A stretch of DNA of 8,812 nt from Bacteroidota bacterium (GTDB taxonomy: Bacteria; Bacteroidota; Bacteroidia; Chitinophagales; LD1): the NCBI GenBank assembly GCA_018267435.1, contig JAFDYM010000470.1, positions 1 through 8,812 on the forward strand, given 5' to 3'. The position numbers were made by a program, and so were the translations under genes. The notes below the pieces were generated by a model. That model ran no database searches. It was not told where the DNA came from and worked only from the letters and a program-made list of their open reading frames with translations. This document shows, in pieces, positions 1-6,590 of the stretch (position 1 is its first letter; the number at the start of each line of letters is the position of its first letter).

Positions 1-668
1 TCGGCTAGCATTTCTTGCTGTACCGAGTCTTCCGCTACTTTTAGTTTATCGCTCTTGGCTTTTACTATCTGCTTTAGCCTATCGGTTTCAGTTGCGCCGG
101 GCAATACATTGTTTACCGTTATGCCAAATGCACCTAGTTCGCTGGCCATGGTTTTGCTCCAGTTGGCTACTGCGGCGCGTATGGTATTGCTTACACCTAG
201 GTTAGGTAATGGCTGCTTAACCGATGTAGAAATAATATTGATAACACGGCCATAGCCGTCCTTCTTCATGCCTTCGGCAAACAAAGTAGTTAGGGCATGG
301 TTGCATAGCAAGTGCGCCTCGAAGGCTTTTACAAATTCATCTTCTTTAGCATCGAATATTTTGCCACCTGCTGGCCCGCCTGTATTATTGATAAGGATGT
401 GGTAGGTCTTGCTCGTCTTTTTGGCGTGGCGCTCGGCGGCGGCCTTTACCTTTTCGGCATTGCTGTAGTCTACGTTCAGGTAGTCGTGGCGCTGGCTGCT
501 GGTGCCTACAAAACTTAGGTCTATCAGGTTTTGCATTAGTGCAGGCTCATCGCGGCCTACTAACGTTACGTTGGCACCTAGGCGCGCCAACTCGAATGCT
601 ACTGCTTTGCCTATGCCTTTGCTGCTGCCGCCCACAAATGCGTTTTTGCCTGTTAAGTCGAGGTTCAT
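1..668 (-). CDS. SDR-family oxidoreductase-like protein lacking the usual catalytic Tyr/Lys (3' end outside window)
   Basis: Translation of the minus strand from the ATG at 668 gives an open frame of 222 codons to the window edge; the stop lies outside. It has a Rossmann-type SDR pattern: a glycine motif GGSSKGIG (residues 13-20, with Gly where classical members have Thr), NNTGG (94-98, for NNAG), a strand ending VINIIS (142-147), and a VNNVLPG loop (185-191) as in FabG-like proteins. The active site is atypical: where FabG has YxxxK this protein reads SNTIR, so Tyr is replaced by Ser160 and Lys by Arg164. I recall a conserved-domain group of FabG-like SDRs with an imperfect cofactor motif and tetrad that carries a similar PxPNLxxSNxxR stretch, so this is probably a family trait, not decay. 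The substrate is unknown. It diverges from haaO with a 110-bp gap; a role in 3-hydroxyanthranilate or aminomuconate metabolism is only an inference from that position. Family call confident, function not. Confidence 0.88.
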   Translation of the reverse strand, partial: MNLDLTGKNAFVGGSSKGIGKAVAFELARLGANVTLVGRDEPALMQNLIDLSFVGTSSQRHDYLNVDYSNAEKVKAAAERHAKKTSKTYHILINNTGGPAGGKIFDAKEDEFVKAFEAHLLCNHALTTLFAEGMKKDGYGRVINIISTSVKQPLPNLGVSNTIRAAVANWSKTMASELGAFGITVNNVLPGATETDRLKQIVKAKSDKLKVAEDSVQQEMLA

Positions 669-734
669 TTATTTCAGATAATTTGAGAATTAAGAAAACT
701 AGAAATTGGGTAAACTATCGTAAGTTTATCGGTG

Positions 735-769
735 CAAACTTAATTTTCTTATTTATCATATTCTCTAAA
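735..769 (-). promoter_or_regulatory. possible Bacteroidota-type promoter for the SDR gene
   Basis: On the minus strand, positions 742-735 read TAAGTTTG, a full match to the -7 consensus TAnnTTTG. About 22 bases upstream is TTTAG (769-765), only a weak match to the -33 TTG/TTTG box. A start near 730 would give a leader of roughly 60 bases before the ATG at 668. No equally good match was found on the plus strand for haaO. The -7 box is seen; activity is inferred. Confidence 0.35.
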
Positions 770-778
770 TTCTGTGCC

Positions 779-1297
779 ATGGCAGCCATACGACCAATAA
801 ATTTTAAGAAGTGGATAGATGAACACCGCCACCTGCTAAAACCACCTGTAATGAACCAAGTGGTGTATAAAGAAGCGGACGACTTTGTGGTGATGGTAGT
901 GGGCGGCCCCAACAAGCGCAAAGATTTTCACTACAACGAAACCGAAGAGTTCTTCTACCAGCTAGAAGGCGATATAGTAGTGAAGATAGTAGAAGATGAA
1001 AAGGTGGTGGACATCCATATAAAGGAAGGTGAGATATTCTTGCTACCAGCACGCGTGCCACACTCTCCACGCAGGCCAGCTAATACGGTAGGCTTGGTAA
1101 TGGAGGTAACGCGCGGACAAGGCGTAATGGACGCCTTTCAATGGTACTGCGAAAGCTGCGGTAATAAGCTGTATGAAGAGCAAGTGCGCGTAGATGATAT
1201 AGTGAAGGACCTGCCAGGCGTAATGGAGCGCTTCTACAGCAACGAAGAGCTACGTACCTGTAAGAAGTGTGGAACCGTGATGGAGGTGCCGCAATAG
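779..1297 (+). CDS. haaO: 3-hydroxyanthranilate 3,4-dioxygenase
   Basis: The 172-residue cupin protein converts 3-hydroxyanthranilate plus O2 to 2-amino-3-carboxymuconate semialdehyde, the branch point between quinolinate/NAD synthesis and aminomuconate degradation of tryptophan. It acts in the cytosol. Length and residue numbers match the well-studied Cupriavidus enzyme (174 aa): iron ligands His51, Glu57 and His95, and substrate-side Arg47 and Arg99 and Glu109 (Glu110 there, a one-residue shift). The C-terminal rubredoxin-like site is complete: CESC (Cys124/Cys127) and CKKC (Cys161/Cys164). The reading frame is open back to 539, but the upstream part overlaps the SDR gene and has no family similarity. 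The ATG at 779 begins MAAIRPINFKKWI, the usual N-terminus of the family. No clear Shine-Dalgarno precedes it. The stop codon is one base from the next gene. Other kynurenine-pathway genes are not in the window. Confidence 0.96.
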   Translation: MAAIRPINFKKWIDEHRHLLKPPVMNQVVYKEADDFVVMVVGGPNKRKDFHYNETEEFFYQLEGDIVVKIVEDEKVVDIHIKEGEIFLLPARVPHSPRRPANTVGLVMEVTRGQGVMDAFQWYCESCGNKLYEEQVRVDDIVKDLPGVMERFYSNEELRTCKKCGTVMEVPQ

Positions 1298-1298
1298 T

Positions 1299-2108
1299 AT
1301 GAAGCAAGTTTTTATTCTTACGGTTACCTTGTGTATGTGCTTGTTAGGTATGGCACAGCAATACCAACCCACTACGCAGATACCTGCTACCACTTATCCT
1401 GTTTCGGCTTACGTTGTTAATACAGATTCATTTAAGCTAGGTGCTATGACAATGCACTTAACTAACATTAAGGCAAAACCTCATCAAACTATTTCGTTCT
1501 GGTGCAGGTCGGCTTTGGCTATTACTTATAAGGCCGATACGGTGTTCTCGCGTTTCTACCCGGATGTACATGCCGTAGGTGGCTGCTCGGGTTTGTACAT
1601 GCAGCCCATCATACGTGGTAGCTATGTTTTCATATCTAAATTTGGCGATTATCATGGCAGAACAATCGCCATTGATACCACAGGCAAGGTGTTGGATATG
1701 CGTGGAGGTGTAAATCATTATAACCCGCTAATTGACTGGATAGTGGCTGAGCACAATAGCGATATAGGTGGACTGAGTGTGTACAACACCAAAATAGGTA
1801 AGCTAGTGTATGATAGCGAAGCGCCACAAATAAACGGCGACACCTGCTATATATGCGGGCGCTACCTTACCGATGTTCGCTACGATGAGCGCTACCTGTA
1901 TGTGCTATATATGAATGATGAGGAGAACAACCATCAAGAAAATGGCATACTGCGCTCCTTTAGGTTCGAGCACGATACGCAGGTCATTAGCCTAGCGGAA
2001 GTACCTACGGCCTACTTCGATAACTTGCCGCAGTTGGAAACTGTGAACAACCCACAAAGTAACAGCGAGGTAAACTGTAACTGTATGTCGCCTATATTAA
2101 AGCAATAG
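1299..2108 (+). CDS. secreted protein of unknown function
   Basis: The 269-residue product is not one I recognise. It starts with a signal peptide: Lys2, a hydrophobic core to about residue 17, and a likely signal peptidase I site after GMA (Ala19), so the mature protein should begin QQYQPTT and lie in the periplasm or outside. No convincing lipobox is present. The body is rich in Tyr, Asp and Gly with strand-like segments such as GRTIAIDTTGKVLDM and GGLSVYNTKIGKLVYDS, which recall blades of a beta-propeller, but I could not fix a family. Cysteines stand out: a CYIC motif (Cys183/Cys186) and a C-terminal NCNC (Cys260/Cys262), possibly disulfides. The ATG is one base after the haaO stop (TAGTATG), and GGAGG at 1282-1286 inside haaO lies 12 bases upstream, so translational coupling is likely. 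The stop is again one base from alkD. Gene confident, function unknown. Confidence 0.85.
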   Translation: MKQVFILTVTLCMCLLGMAQQYQPTTQIPATTYPVSAYVVNTDSFKLGAMTMHLTNIKAKPHQTISFWCRSALAITYKADTVFSRFYPDVHAVGGCSGLYMQPIIRGSYVFISKFGDYHGRTIAIDTTGKVLDMRGGVNHYNPLIDWIVAEHNSDIGGLSVYNTKIGKLVYDSEAPQINGDTCYICGRYLTDVRYDERYLYVLYMNDEENNHQENGILRSFRFEHDTQVISLAEVPTAYFDNLPQLETVNNPQSNSEVNCNCMSPILKQ

Positions 2109-2109
2109 C

Positions 2110-2796
2110 ATGGCTAACAATCCATTTTCGACCAAGCAATATATAGCGAGCTTACGCGCTGCATTTGAGCTATTGGCCAACGAGGAAATAGCCATGCAGC
2201 AAGCCAAATACATGAAGGACTTGTTTCCCTTCTTCGGCTTGAAAACACCTGAGCGAAGCGCAGTGGTAAAGGGATACATTAAAGAACATGGACTGCCACC
2301 ATTCGATAAGTTGGAAGAGGTATTGAAGGCATGCTACAAGCAGCCCGAGCGCGAGTTTCACTGTACCGCTGTAGAATTGGCATCGCACTACATGAAGAAG
2401 CATGCTAAGGATATGATACCGATGATGGAGTACCTGATAACACATAACACTTGGTGGGATACGGTAGATGGTACCAGCAGCGCCTGTGTGCGCCCGCTGT
2501 TTAAGCAACACCCCGAGCTGCTAGATAAGCTAACTTGGAAATGGGTGAAGAGCGATAGCATGTGGTTACAACGCTCAGCCATCATAGCTCAACTTGGTTA
2601 TAGAAAGGATACCAATGAAGCCGTGCTGTTCCGCAACATTAAAGCACTAAACGGCGGCAAGGAATTTTTTATAAATAAAGCCATAGGCTGGGCACTGCGC
2701 GAATACAGCAAAACCCATAGGCAGCAGGTGGTAGATTTTATTGCTGAAAACAAACTGCACCCTTTAAGTGTAAGAGAAGGCAGTAAGTATTTATGA
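2110..2796 (+). CDS. alkD: DNA alkylation repair protein, AlkD-type glycosylase
   Basis: The 228-residue all-helical protein belongs to the AlkD (HEAT-like repeat) DNA glycosylases, which remove positively charged alkylated bases such as 7-methylguanine and 3-methyladenine. Residues known from the Bacillus cereus enzyme are all found with a constant offset of seven: Trp116 and Asp120 in NTWWDTVD, Arg155 in MWLQRSAI, and Trp194 in FINKAIGWALREYSK (Trp109, Asp113, Arg148 and Trp187 there). It is therefore probably active. The length is near the family's usual 220-240. The ATG follows the stop of the secreted-protein gene by a single base (TAGCATG), so it is likely the third gene of the haaO transcript; a functional link with 3-hydroxyanthranilate metabolism is not evident. 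The stop TGA (2794-2796) falls at the first bases after the left copy of an 11-bp direct repeat, so the extreme C-terminus after SKYL may have been set by insertion of a small repeat element. Confidence 0.94.
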   Translation: MANNPFSTKQYIASLRAAFELLANEEIAMQQAKYMKDLFPFFGLKTPERSAVVKGYIKEHGLPPFDKLEEVLKACYKQPEREFHCTAVELASHYMKKHAKDMIPMMEYLITHNTWWDTVDGTSSACVRPLFKQHPELLDKLTWKWVKSDSMWLQRSAIIAQLGYRKDTNEAVLFRNIKALNGGKEFFINKAIGWALREYSKTHRQQVVDFIAENKLHPLSVREGSKYL

Positions 2797-2867
2797 CCTC
2801 TCCCAAACCCTCTCCAAAGGAGAGGGCTTATCAGAGTTGCGCACTCAGCAAATGGCGTAAGTATTTA
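2783..2867. repeat. 11-bp direct repeats flanking a 63-bp hairpin-bearing segment
   Basis: GTAAGTATTTA occurs at 2783-2793, the last codons of alkD, and again at 2857-2867. The similarity extends left as GGCA/GGC, giving about 14 related bases. The 63 bases between contain the hairpin 2808-2826. This looks like a small insertion with a target duplication, or a short tandem duplication later invaded. Removing the insert would let the alkD frame run on as SKYLQRIKN. The repeats are seen; the insertion is inferred. Confidence 0.5.
2797..2829. repeat. REP-like palindromic element, left copy
   Basis: After the alkD stop comes CCTCTCCCAAA followed by a perfect 8-bp stem, CCCTCTCC - AAA - GGAGAGGG (2808-2826), and CTTA. 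Sequences of this form (short C-rich tail, CCCTCTCC hairpin) are common as scattered intergenic elements in Bacteroidota genomes. It could also help end the alkD transcript, although no T-run follows. The hairpin is certain, its class is my recollection. Confidence 0.6.
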
Positions 2868-2909
2868 CAGCGCATTAAAAACTACAATCAAATTTATTTT
2901 GACATATTG

Positions 2910-2976
2910 CTCCCTTCTCTTTTTAAAGAGAAGCGGAACTTCCCGTAGGATTGCGGGAGGCGGGGGATGAGTTTTC
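2910..2976. repeat. REP-like palindromic element, right copy in opposite orientation
   Basis: A 9-base inverted repeat, CTTCTCTTT and AAAGAGAAG (2914-2922 / 2925-2933), is followed by a second stem, CTTCCCG / CGGGAGG (2939-2945 / 2954-2960, one G-T pair), then GCGGGGGATGAGTTTT. The G-rich GGGGGATGAG tail lies right of the hairpin, whereas the left element at 2797 has the C-rich complement-like tail on its left, so the two face each other as an inverted pair about 90 bp apart. The segment between (about 2830-2909) is AT-rich and has no gene. Confidence 0.5.
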
Positions 2977-3031
2977 TCCAACCCTTCCATTTGGCGCAGT
3001 CTTTGTATCTTACCTTATACAAACCGAAACC

Positions 3032-3820
3032 ATGCGCCTATTCTCATTATACATATTGGCACTTTGCTTCAGCCTTACTGCTTGCAATAGCCACACACCT
3101 GAACAAGAAACCCTAGCTACACCCGAGCCGCGAAAGGTAGCAGGCCAATACGGTGGTACCATACCATGCGCTAGTTGCGAAGGTATAGTGTACAATTTGG
3201 AGCTGAAAGAAGATAGTACCTACACTAGCGAGATGGTATACTTGGGCGAAGATGTGAGGCCGTATAACGAAGCGGGCAAGTACTATTATATAAATGAGCA
3301 TATTATTGCCTTGCAAAAGGATACTAACCTGCCAAGCTTTATACAGGTAGAAGAAAAGCGCCTACGCATGCTGGATGGCGACACGCAGATAATACAAGGC
3401 GACCTAGCCGATATGTATATATTGAAAGAGGGTAGGGCAGAAGTGCCTAAGCAAGAAAGCAAACCTGCTACCGTTGCCACTACAACTACACTTAGCGGTA
3501 AGTGGGTATTAAAAAAACTAAGCGGCCGCAGCGTAAGCGCTACCGATTTTGCACGCGAACTACCTTATATGGATTTTAACCAAAAGGAGAAACACATGAG
3601 CGGCTACGACGGCTGCAACCGTACTGGCGGCGACTATACTATAGAGGGCAACACGCTTAAGTTTGGTGGACTATTCAGTACTAAAATGGCTTGTATTACC
3701 AGAAGGGGCGATGAGTTTGCAGCTTTCCTCAATAGCAACACATTTGCATATACTATTGCCAATGGCGAGCTCACGCTTACCGGTGCCAATGGCAAGGCTG
3801 TATTTACAGCTACTAAATAA
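3032..3820 (+). CDS. lipoprotein with NlpE-like N-terminal and META/HslJ C-terminal domains
   Basis: The 262-residue product has a lipoprotein signal peptide ending LTAC, so Cys18 should be lipidated and the protein anchored in an envelope membrane. Residues about 36-132 resemble the NlpE N-terminal domain (copper and surface stress lipoprotein): the opening GQYGGTIPCASCEGI has the hallmark CxxC (Cys46/Cys49), followed by LELKEDSTYTSEMVYLG. After a Thr/Lys/Glu-rich linker (133-153), residues 154-262 match a META/HslJ domain: GKWVLKKLSG, a GYDGCNRTGGDY core (191-202), and STKMAC (216-221). The pairing of the two domains in one lipoprotein fits an envelope stress or inhibitor-resistance role, but the ligand is unknown. 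The frame is open to 2951, but the start at 3032 gives the signal peptide directly, and the upstream part lies in the REP-like element. A weak promoter, TTTG (2990-2993) - N17 - TACCTTAT (3011-3018), is possible, with a very short leader. It is monocistronic by position. Confidence 0.9.
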   Translation: MRLFSLYILALCFSLTACNSHTPEQETLATPEPRKVAGQYGGTIPCASCEGIVYNLELKEDSTYTSEMVYLGEDVRPYNEAGKYYYINEHIIALQKDTNLPSFIQVEEKRLRMLDGDTQIIQGDLADMYILKEGRAEVPKQESKPATVATTTTLSGKWVLKKLSGRSVSATDFARELPYMDFNQKEKHMSGYDGCNRTGGDYTIEGNTLKFGGLFSTKMACITRRGDEFAAFLNSNTFAYTIANGELTLTGANGKAVFTATK

Positions 3821-3945
3821 ATGCAGGCTATACTGAAACAATAGCGCAACATGGGCGTATTAGTACCTGCTATTGGCAAGTATGTAGATTGAGAGCAGGA
3901 ATTTTTATAAGCCCAAACCCAATACAGGCTTATGTTTCAGCACTT
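3821..3945. other. gap after the lipoprotein gene with weak hairpins; possible terminator
   Basis: No gene is seen. A 7-bp inverted repeat ATAAGCC / GGCTTAT (3907-3913 / 3927-3933) has a 13-base loop and only a weak T-tract after it (GTTTCAG). CAATAGC / GCTATTG (3839-3845 / 3869-3875) could form a long-looped stem. Either might end the lipoprotein transcript, but neither is a typical intrinsic terminator. Confidence 0.3.
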
Positions 3946-3967
3946 TGCTGCAAAAAAGTTTGCAGCA
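3946..3967. other. strong 9-bp hairpin directly upstream of rRNA promoter P1
   Basis: TGCTGCAAA - AAAG - TTTGCAGCA is a perfect 9-bp inverted repeat with a 4-base loop, ending five bases before the TTG of promoter P1. There is no T-tract on either side, so it is not a standard terminator. It may insulate the rRNA promoters from upstream transcription or bind a protein. The structure is seen; the function is open. Confidence 0.55.
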
Positions 3968-3971
3968 GGTA

Positions 3972-4001
3972 TTGCAAATTCAAAAACCGCGCTTACTTTT
4001 G
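3972..4001 (+). promoter_or_regulatory. rRNA operon promoter P1
   Basis: TTG (3972-3974), 19 bases, then TACTTTTG (3994-4001), a full match to the Bacteroidota -33/-7 consensus. A boxA-like GTTCTTTA follows 22 bases later at 4024. It lies about 850 bp before 16S, the most distal of three promoters. Confidence 0.7.
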
Positions 4002-4023
4002 CGCTCCCAATCGCGGAAATGAT

Positions 4024-4081
4024 GTTCTTTAAAATAAAGCGGTTGGGAAATAAAATGAAGATAAGCGTAGCGAATACGCTT
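4024..4081 (+). promoter_or_regulatory. boxA-like antitermination site and hairpin downstream of P1
   Basis: GTTCTTTA (4024-4031) resembles the boxA of bacterial rRNA leaders (core GCTCTTTA in E. coli), bound by NusB-S10. About 30 bases later, AAGCGT - AGCGAAT - ACGCTT (4063-4081) forms a 6-bp stem. The same order, boxA then a GATAAGCGyAGCGA hairpin, recurs after P2. Confidence 0.6.
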
Positions 4082-4332
4082 CCACCATACAAAGCGTTCT
4101 GTATATTACAGAATCCAACGTAGACCACATAAGAAGATAATAAAACGCAGAGGTACCAAAGAGCTACTTAATACAGCAGCCACCTTACAGCGAACCGTAC
4201 AAAGCGAAAGCTTTGAGGCTTATCAAACAAAACATAACGGCTAACACTAAGGCCTGCTAAATAGCGGGAGTAGAACTTGTCGCCCTTTGATAAAGCGGTT
4301 TGAAAAAAGAATCAAAAAAAGTTCTCCGAAAA
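4082..4332. other. non-coding rRNA leader between the P1 and P2 modules
   Basis: I see no credible gene here; short open frames lack any protein-like pattern. The one clear structure is TTCTGTA - TAT - TACAGAA (4097-4113), a 7-bp hairpin. GAGGTAC near 4150 recurs at 4658 after P3, another hint that leader segments were duplicated. The 3' end (about 4302-4320) has A-tracts just before P2 that could act like an UP element. TCTCC / GGAGA (4323-4340) could pair across the -33 box of P2. Confidence 0.5.
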
Positions 4333-4365
4333 TTTGGAGATACGAAAACGAAAAGCATATATTTG
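4333..4365 (+). promoter_or_regulatory. rRNA operon promoter P2
   Basis: TTTG (4333-4336), 21 bases, then TATATTTG (4358-4365), followed by CATCCCG; transcription should begin near 4370. It matches the Bacteroidota consensus exactly. The stretch from the -33 box to the boxA-like site is clearly similar to the P3 module: TTGGAGA, AAACGAA, GCATATATTTGCA in the same order and spacing. Confidence 0.88.
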
Positions 4366-4384
4366 CATCCCGTTTTGAAAACAG

Positions 4385-4430
4385 GTTCTTTACAAACAAC
4401 GGAAATATAGATAAGCGCAGCGATTGCGCT
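4385..4430 (+). promoter_or_regulatory. boxA-like site and hairpin downstream of P2
   Basis: GTTCTTTA (4385-4392) lies 19 bases after the P2 -7 box. A 6-bp stem follows, AGCGCA - GCGAT - TGCGCT (4414-4430), inside GATAAGCGCAGCGA, nearly the same sequence as after P1 (GATAAGCGTAGCGA). The arm sequences differ but the pairing is kept, which suggests that the structure matters. Confidence 0.6.
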
Positions 4431-4573
4431 ACCTACCTAAAAGATACAAAGCACCGCGGTTCGCCCGCAGGTCCACAGTAAACAAAAGCAAGGCAATAAG
4501 GCAGCAGCGATGCGCCGCCAACGCAGCCGCAGGCAGCGGCAAAAAAGAGATAAAAATAAAAAAGCGGAAACGC
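4431..4573. other. non-coding leader between P2 and P3, with hairpins and an A-rich tract
   Basis: No gene is supported. The left part is GC-rich and can fold, for example GCCGC - AGGCA - GCGGC (4526-4540). It is followed at once by an A-rich run (4541-4563) next to the P3 -33 box, placed like an UP element. AAGCG - GAAA - CGCTT (4562-4575) forms a small GNRA-loop hairpin overlapping that box. Confidence 0.45.
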
Positions 4574-4605
4574 TTGGAGATTCGGAAACGAATCGCATAT
4601 ATTTG
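4574..4605 (+). promoter_or_regulatory. rRNA operon promoter P3
   Basis: TTG (4574-4576), 21 bases, TATATTTG (4598-4605), then CACCCCCG; start expected near 4610. Spacing and flanks equal those of P2. Being closest to 16S (about 235 bp) and preceded by an A-rich tract, it is a good candidate for the main promoter. Confidence 0.88.
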
Positions 4606-4626
4606 CACCCCCGAAACGAAGGGGAC

Positions 4627-4634
4627 GTTCTTTA
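4627..4634 (+). promoter_or_regulatory. boxA-like site downstream of P3
   Basis: GTTCTTTA lies 21 bases after the P3 -7 box, the third copy of the promoter-boxA arrangement. It is probably an antitermination signal read in the nascent leader RNA. Confidence 0.6.
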
Positions 4635-4706
4635 GACGACGAGGTTAAAGCAGCCGAGAGGTACTTAAAACCACTGACCGAAACGCAGCAATGCGGATTA
4701 GGAAAA

Positions 4707-4714
4707 GTTCTTTG
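4707..4714 (+). promoter_or_regulatory. 16S-proximal boxA-like site
   Basis: AAAAGTTCTTTGAAATATTGG contains the boxA-like core GTTCTTTG and sits directly before the 16S processing stem, the standard boxA position. Nearly the same sequence (AAAGTTCTTTGACATATCGG) precedes 23S at 6780, which supports a shared role. All leader transcripts from P1-P3 would carry it. Confidence 0.72.
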
Positions 4715-4724
4715 AAATATTGGA

Positions 4725-4759
4725 TAGAAACATAATTAGCACTTATTAAGACAGGTAAA
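4725..4759 (+). other. 5' arm of the pre-16S processing stem
   Basis: TAGAAACATAATTAGC (4725-4740) pairs with GCTAGTTATGTTTCTA (6390-6405) over 16 bp with one G-U pair, and CAGGTAAA (4752-4759) pairs perfectly with TTTACCTG (6381-6388). The stem loops out the whole 16S gene and is the expected substrate for RNase III-type processing. Confidence 0.85.
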
Positions 4760-4782
4760 TGCACTAATATAATAATCAAGTC

Positions 4783-4800
4783 CATGCCTTACGAGGCATG
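4783..4800 (+). other. leader hairpin with TACG loop before 16S
   Basis: CATGCCT - TACG - AGGCATG is a perfect 7-bp stem with a UNCG-type loop, inside the 16S processing stem. A T-rich run starts about eight bases later (GTTTTCTTTTTTG). In an unmodified polymerase this might cause pausing, which the upstream boxA sites could counter; that is inference. Confidence 0.55.
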
Positions 4801-4845
4801 AGACCCGTTTTCTTTTTTGAATATGAAAAAGGAATCAACTCTTTT

Positions 4846-6368
<1,523 letters not shown>

Positions 6369-6380
6369 TTAGAGCAACGG

Positions 6381-6405
6381 TTTACCTGCGCTAGTTATGT
6401 TTCTA
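6381..6405 (+). other. 3' arm of the pre-16S processing stem
   Basis: TTTACCTG (6381-6388) and GCTAGTTATGTTTCTA (6390-6405) are complementary to the leader at 4752-4759 and 4725-4740. The leader side has an 11-base internal loop where this side has one base. The arm begins 12 bases after the mature 16S end. Confidence 0.85.
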
Positions 6406-6425
6406 CCAATTTTTCTAAGTTATTC

Positions 6426-6453
6426 TTCAACAGCAATGTTGAAACGTTCTTTT
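6426..6453 (+). other. spacer hairpin with GCAA tetraloop and boxA-like sequence
   Basis: TTCAACA - GCAA - TGTTGAA (6426-6443) is a perfect 7-bp stem closed by a GNRA loop, just after the 16S processing stem. GTTCTTTT (6446-6453) next to it resembles the leader boxA core, with the last base changed. It may mark a processing or antitermination point before the tRNAs. Confidence 0.5.
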
Positions 6454-6475
6454 ACTTTTTAGACTGTAAGCATAG

Positions 6476-6549
6476 AGTCTCGTAGCTCAGGTGGTTAGAG
6501 CGTTACACTGATAATGTAAAGGTCCGCAGTTCGAGTCTGCGCGGGACTA
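6476..6549 (+). tRNA. tRNA-Ile (anticodon GAT)
   Basis: A 74-nt cloverleaf: acceptor AGTCTCG / CGGGACT with one G-U pair, D arm with GCTCAGGTGGTTAGAGC, anticodon stem TTACA / TGTAA around CTGATAA (GAT at 6510-6512), and T arm CGCAG-TTCGAGT-CTGCG. The CCA end is not encoded. It decodes AUC and AUU. First tRNA of the usual Ile-Ala pair in the rRNA spacer. Confidence 0.97.
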
Positions 6550-6590
6550 CTACATAGCAGCTGACGCACGAACCAAGATCAAATTATCCT

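Noticed and set aside
55..518. Plus-strand frames opposite the SDR gene
   Set aside because: They are shadows of the minus-strand gene, whose translation shows clear family motifs.
539..778. N-terminal extension of haaO (80 extra codons)
   Set aside because: It overlaps the SDR gene on the other strand and crosses the intergenic gap. The family's normal N-terminus begins at the ATG at 779, and residue numbering then matches the known enzyme.
2951..3031. Longer start for the lipoprotein gene
   Set aside because: The extra residues come from the REP-like element and would bury the lipoprotein signal peptide that starts cleanly at 3032.
3900..3940. Strong intrinsic terminator after the lipoprotein gene
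   Set aside because: The hairpin has a 13-base loop and only three T after it, so it was kept only as a weak possibility.
3932..4648. Short open frames in the rRNA leader (for example 3932-4123, 4287-4481, 4424-4648)
   Set aside because: They lie across promoters, boxA-like sites and hairpins, are biased in composition (Lys/Arg/Ala runs), and resemble no protein.
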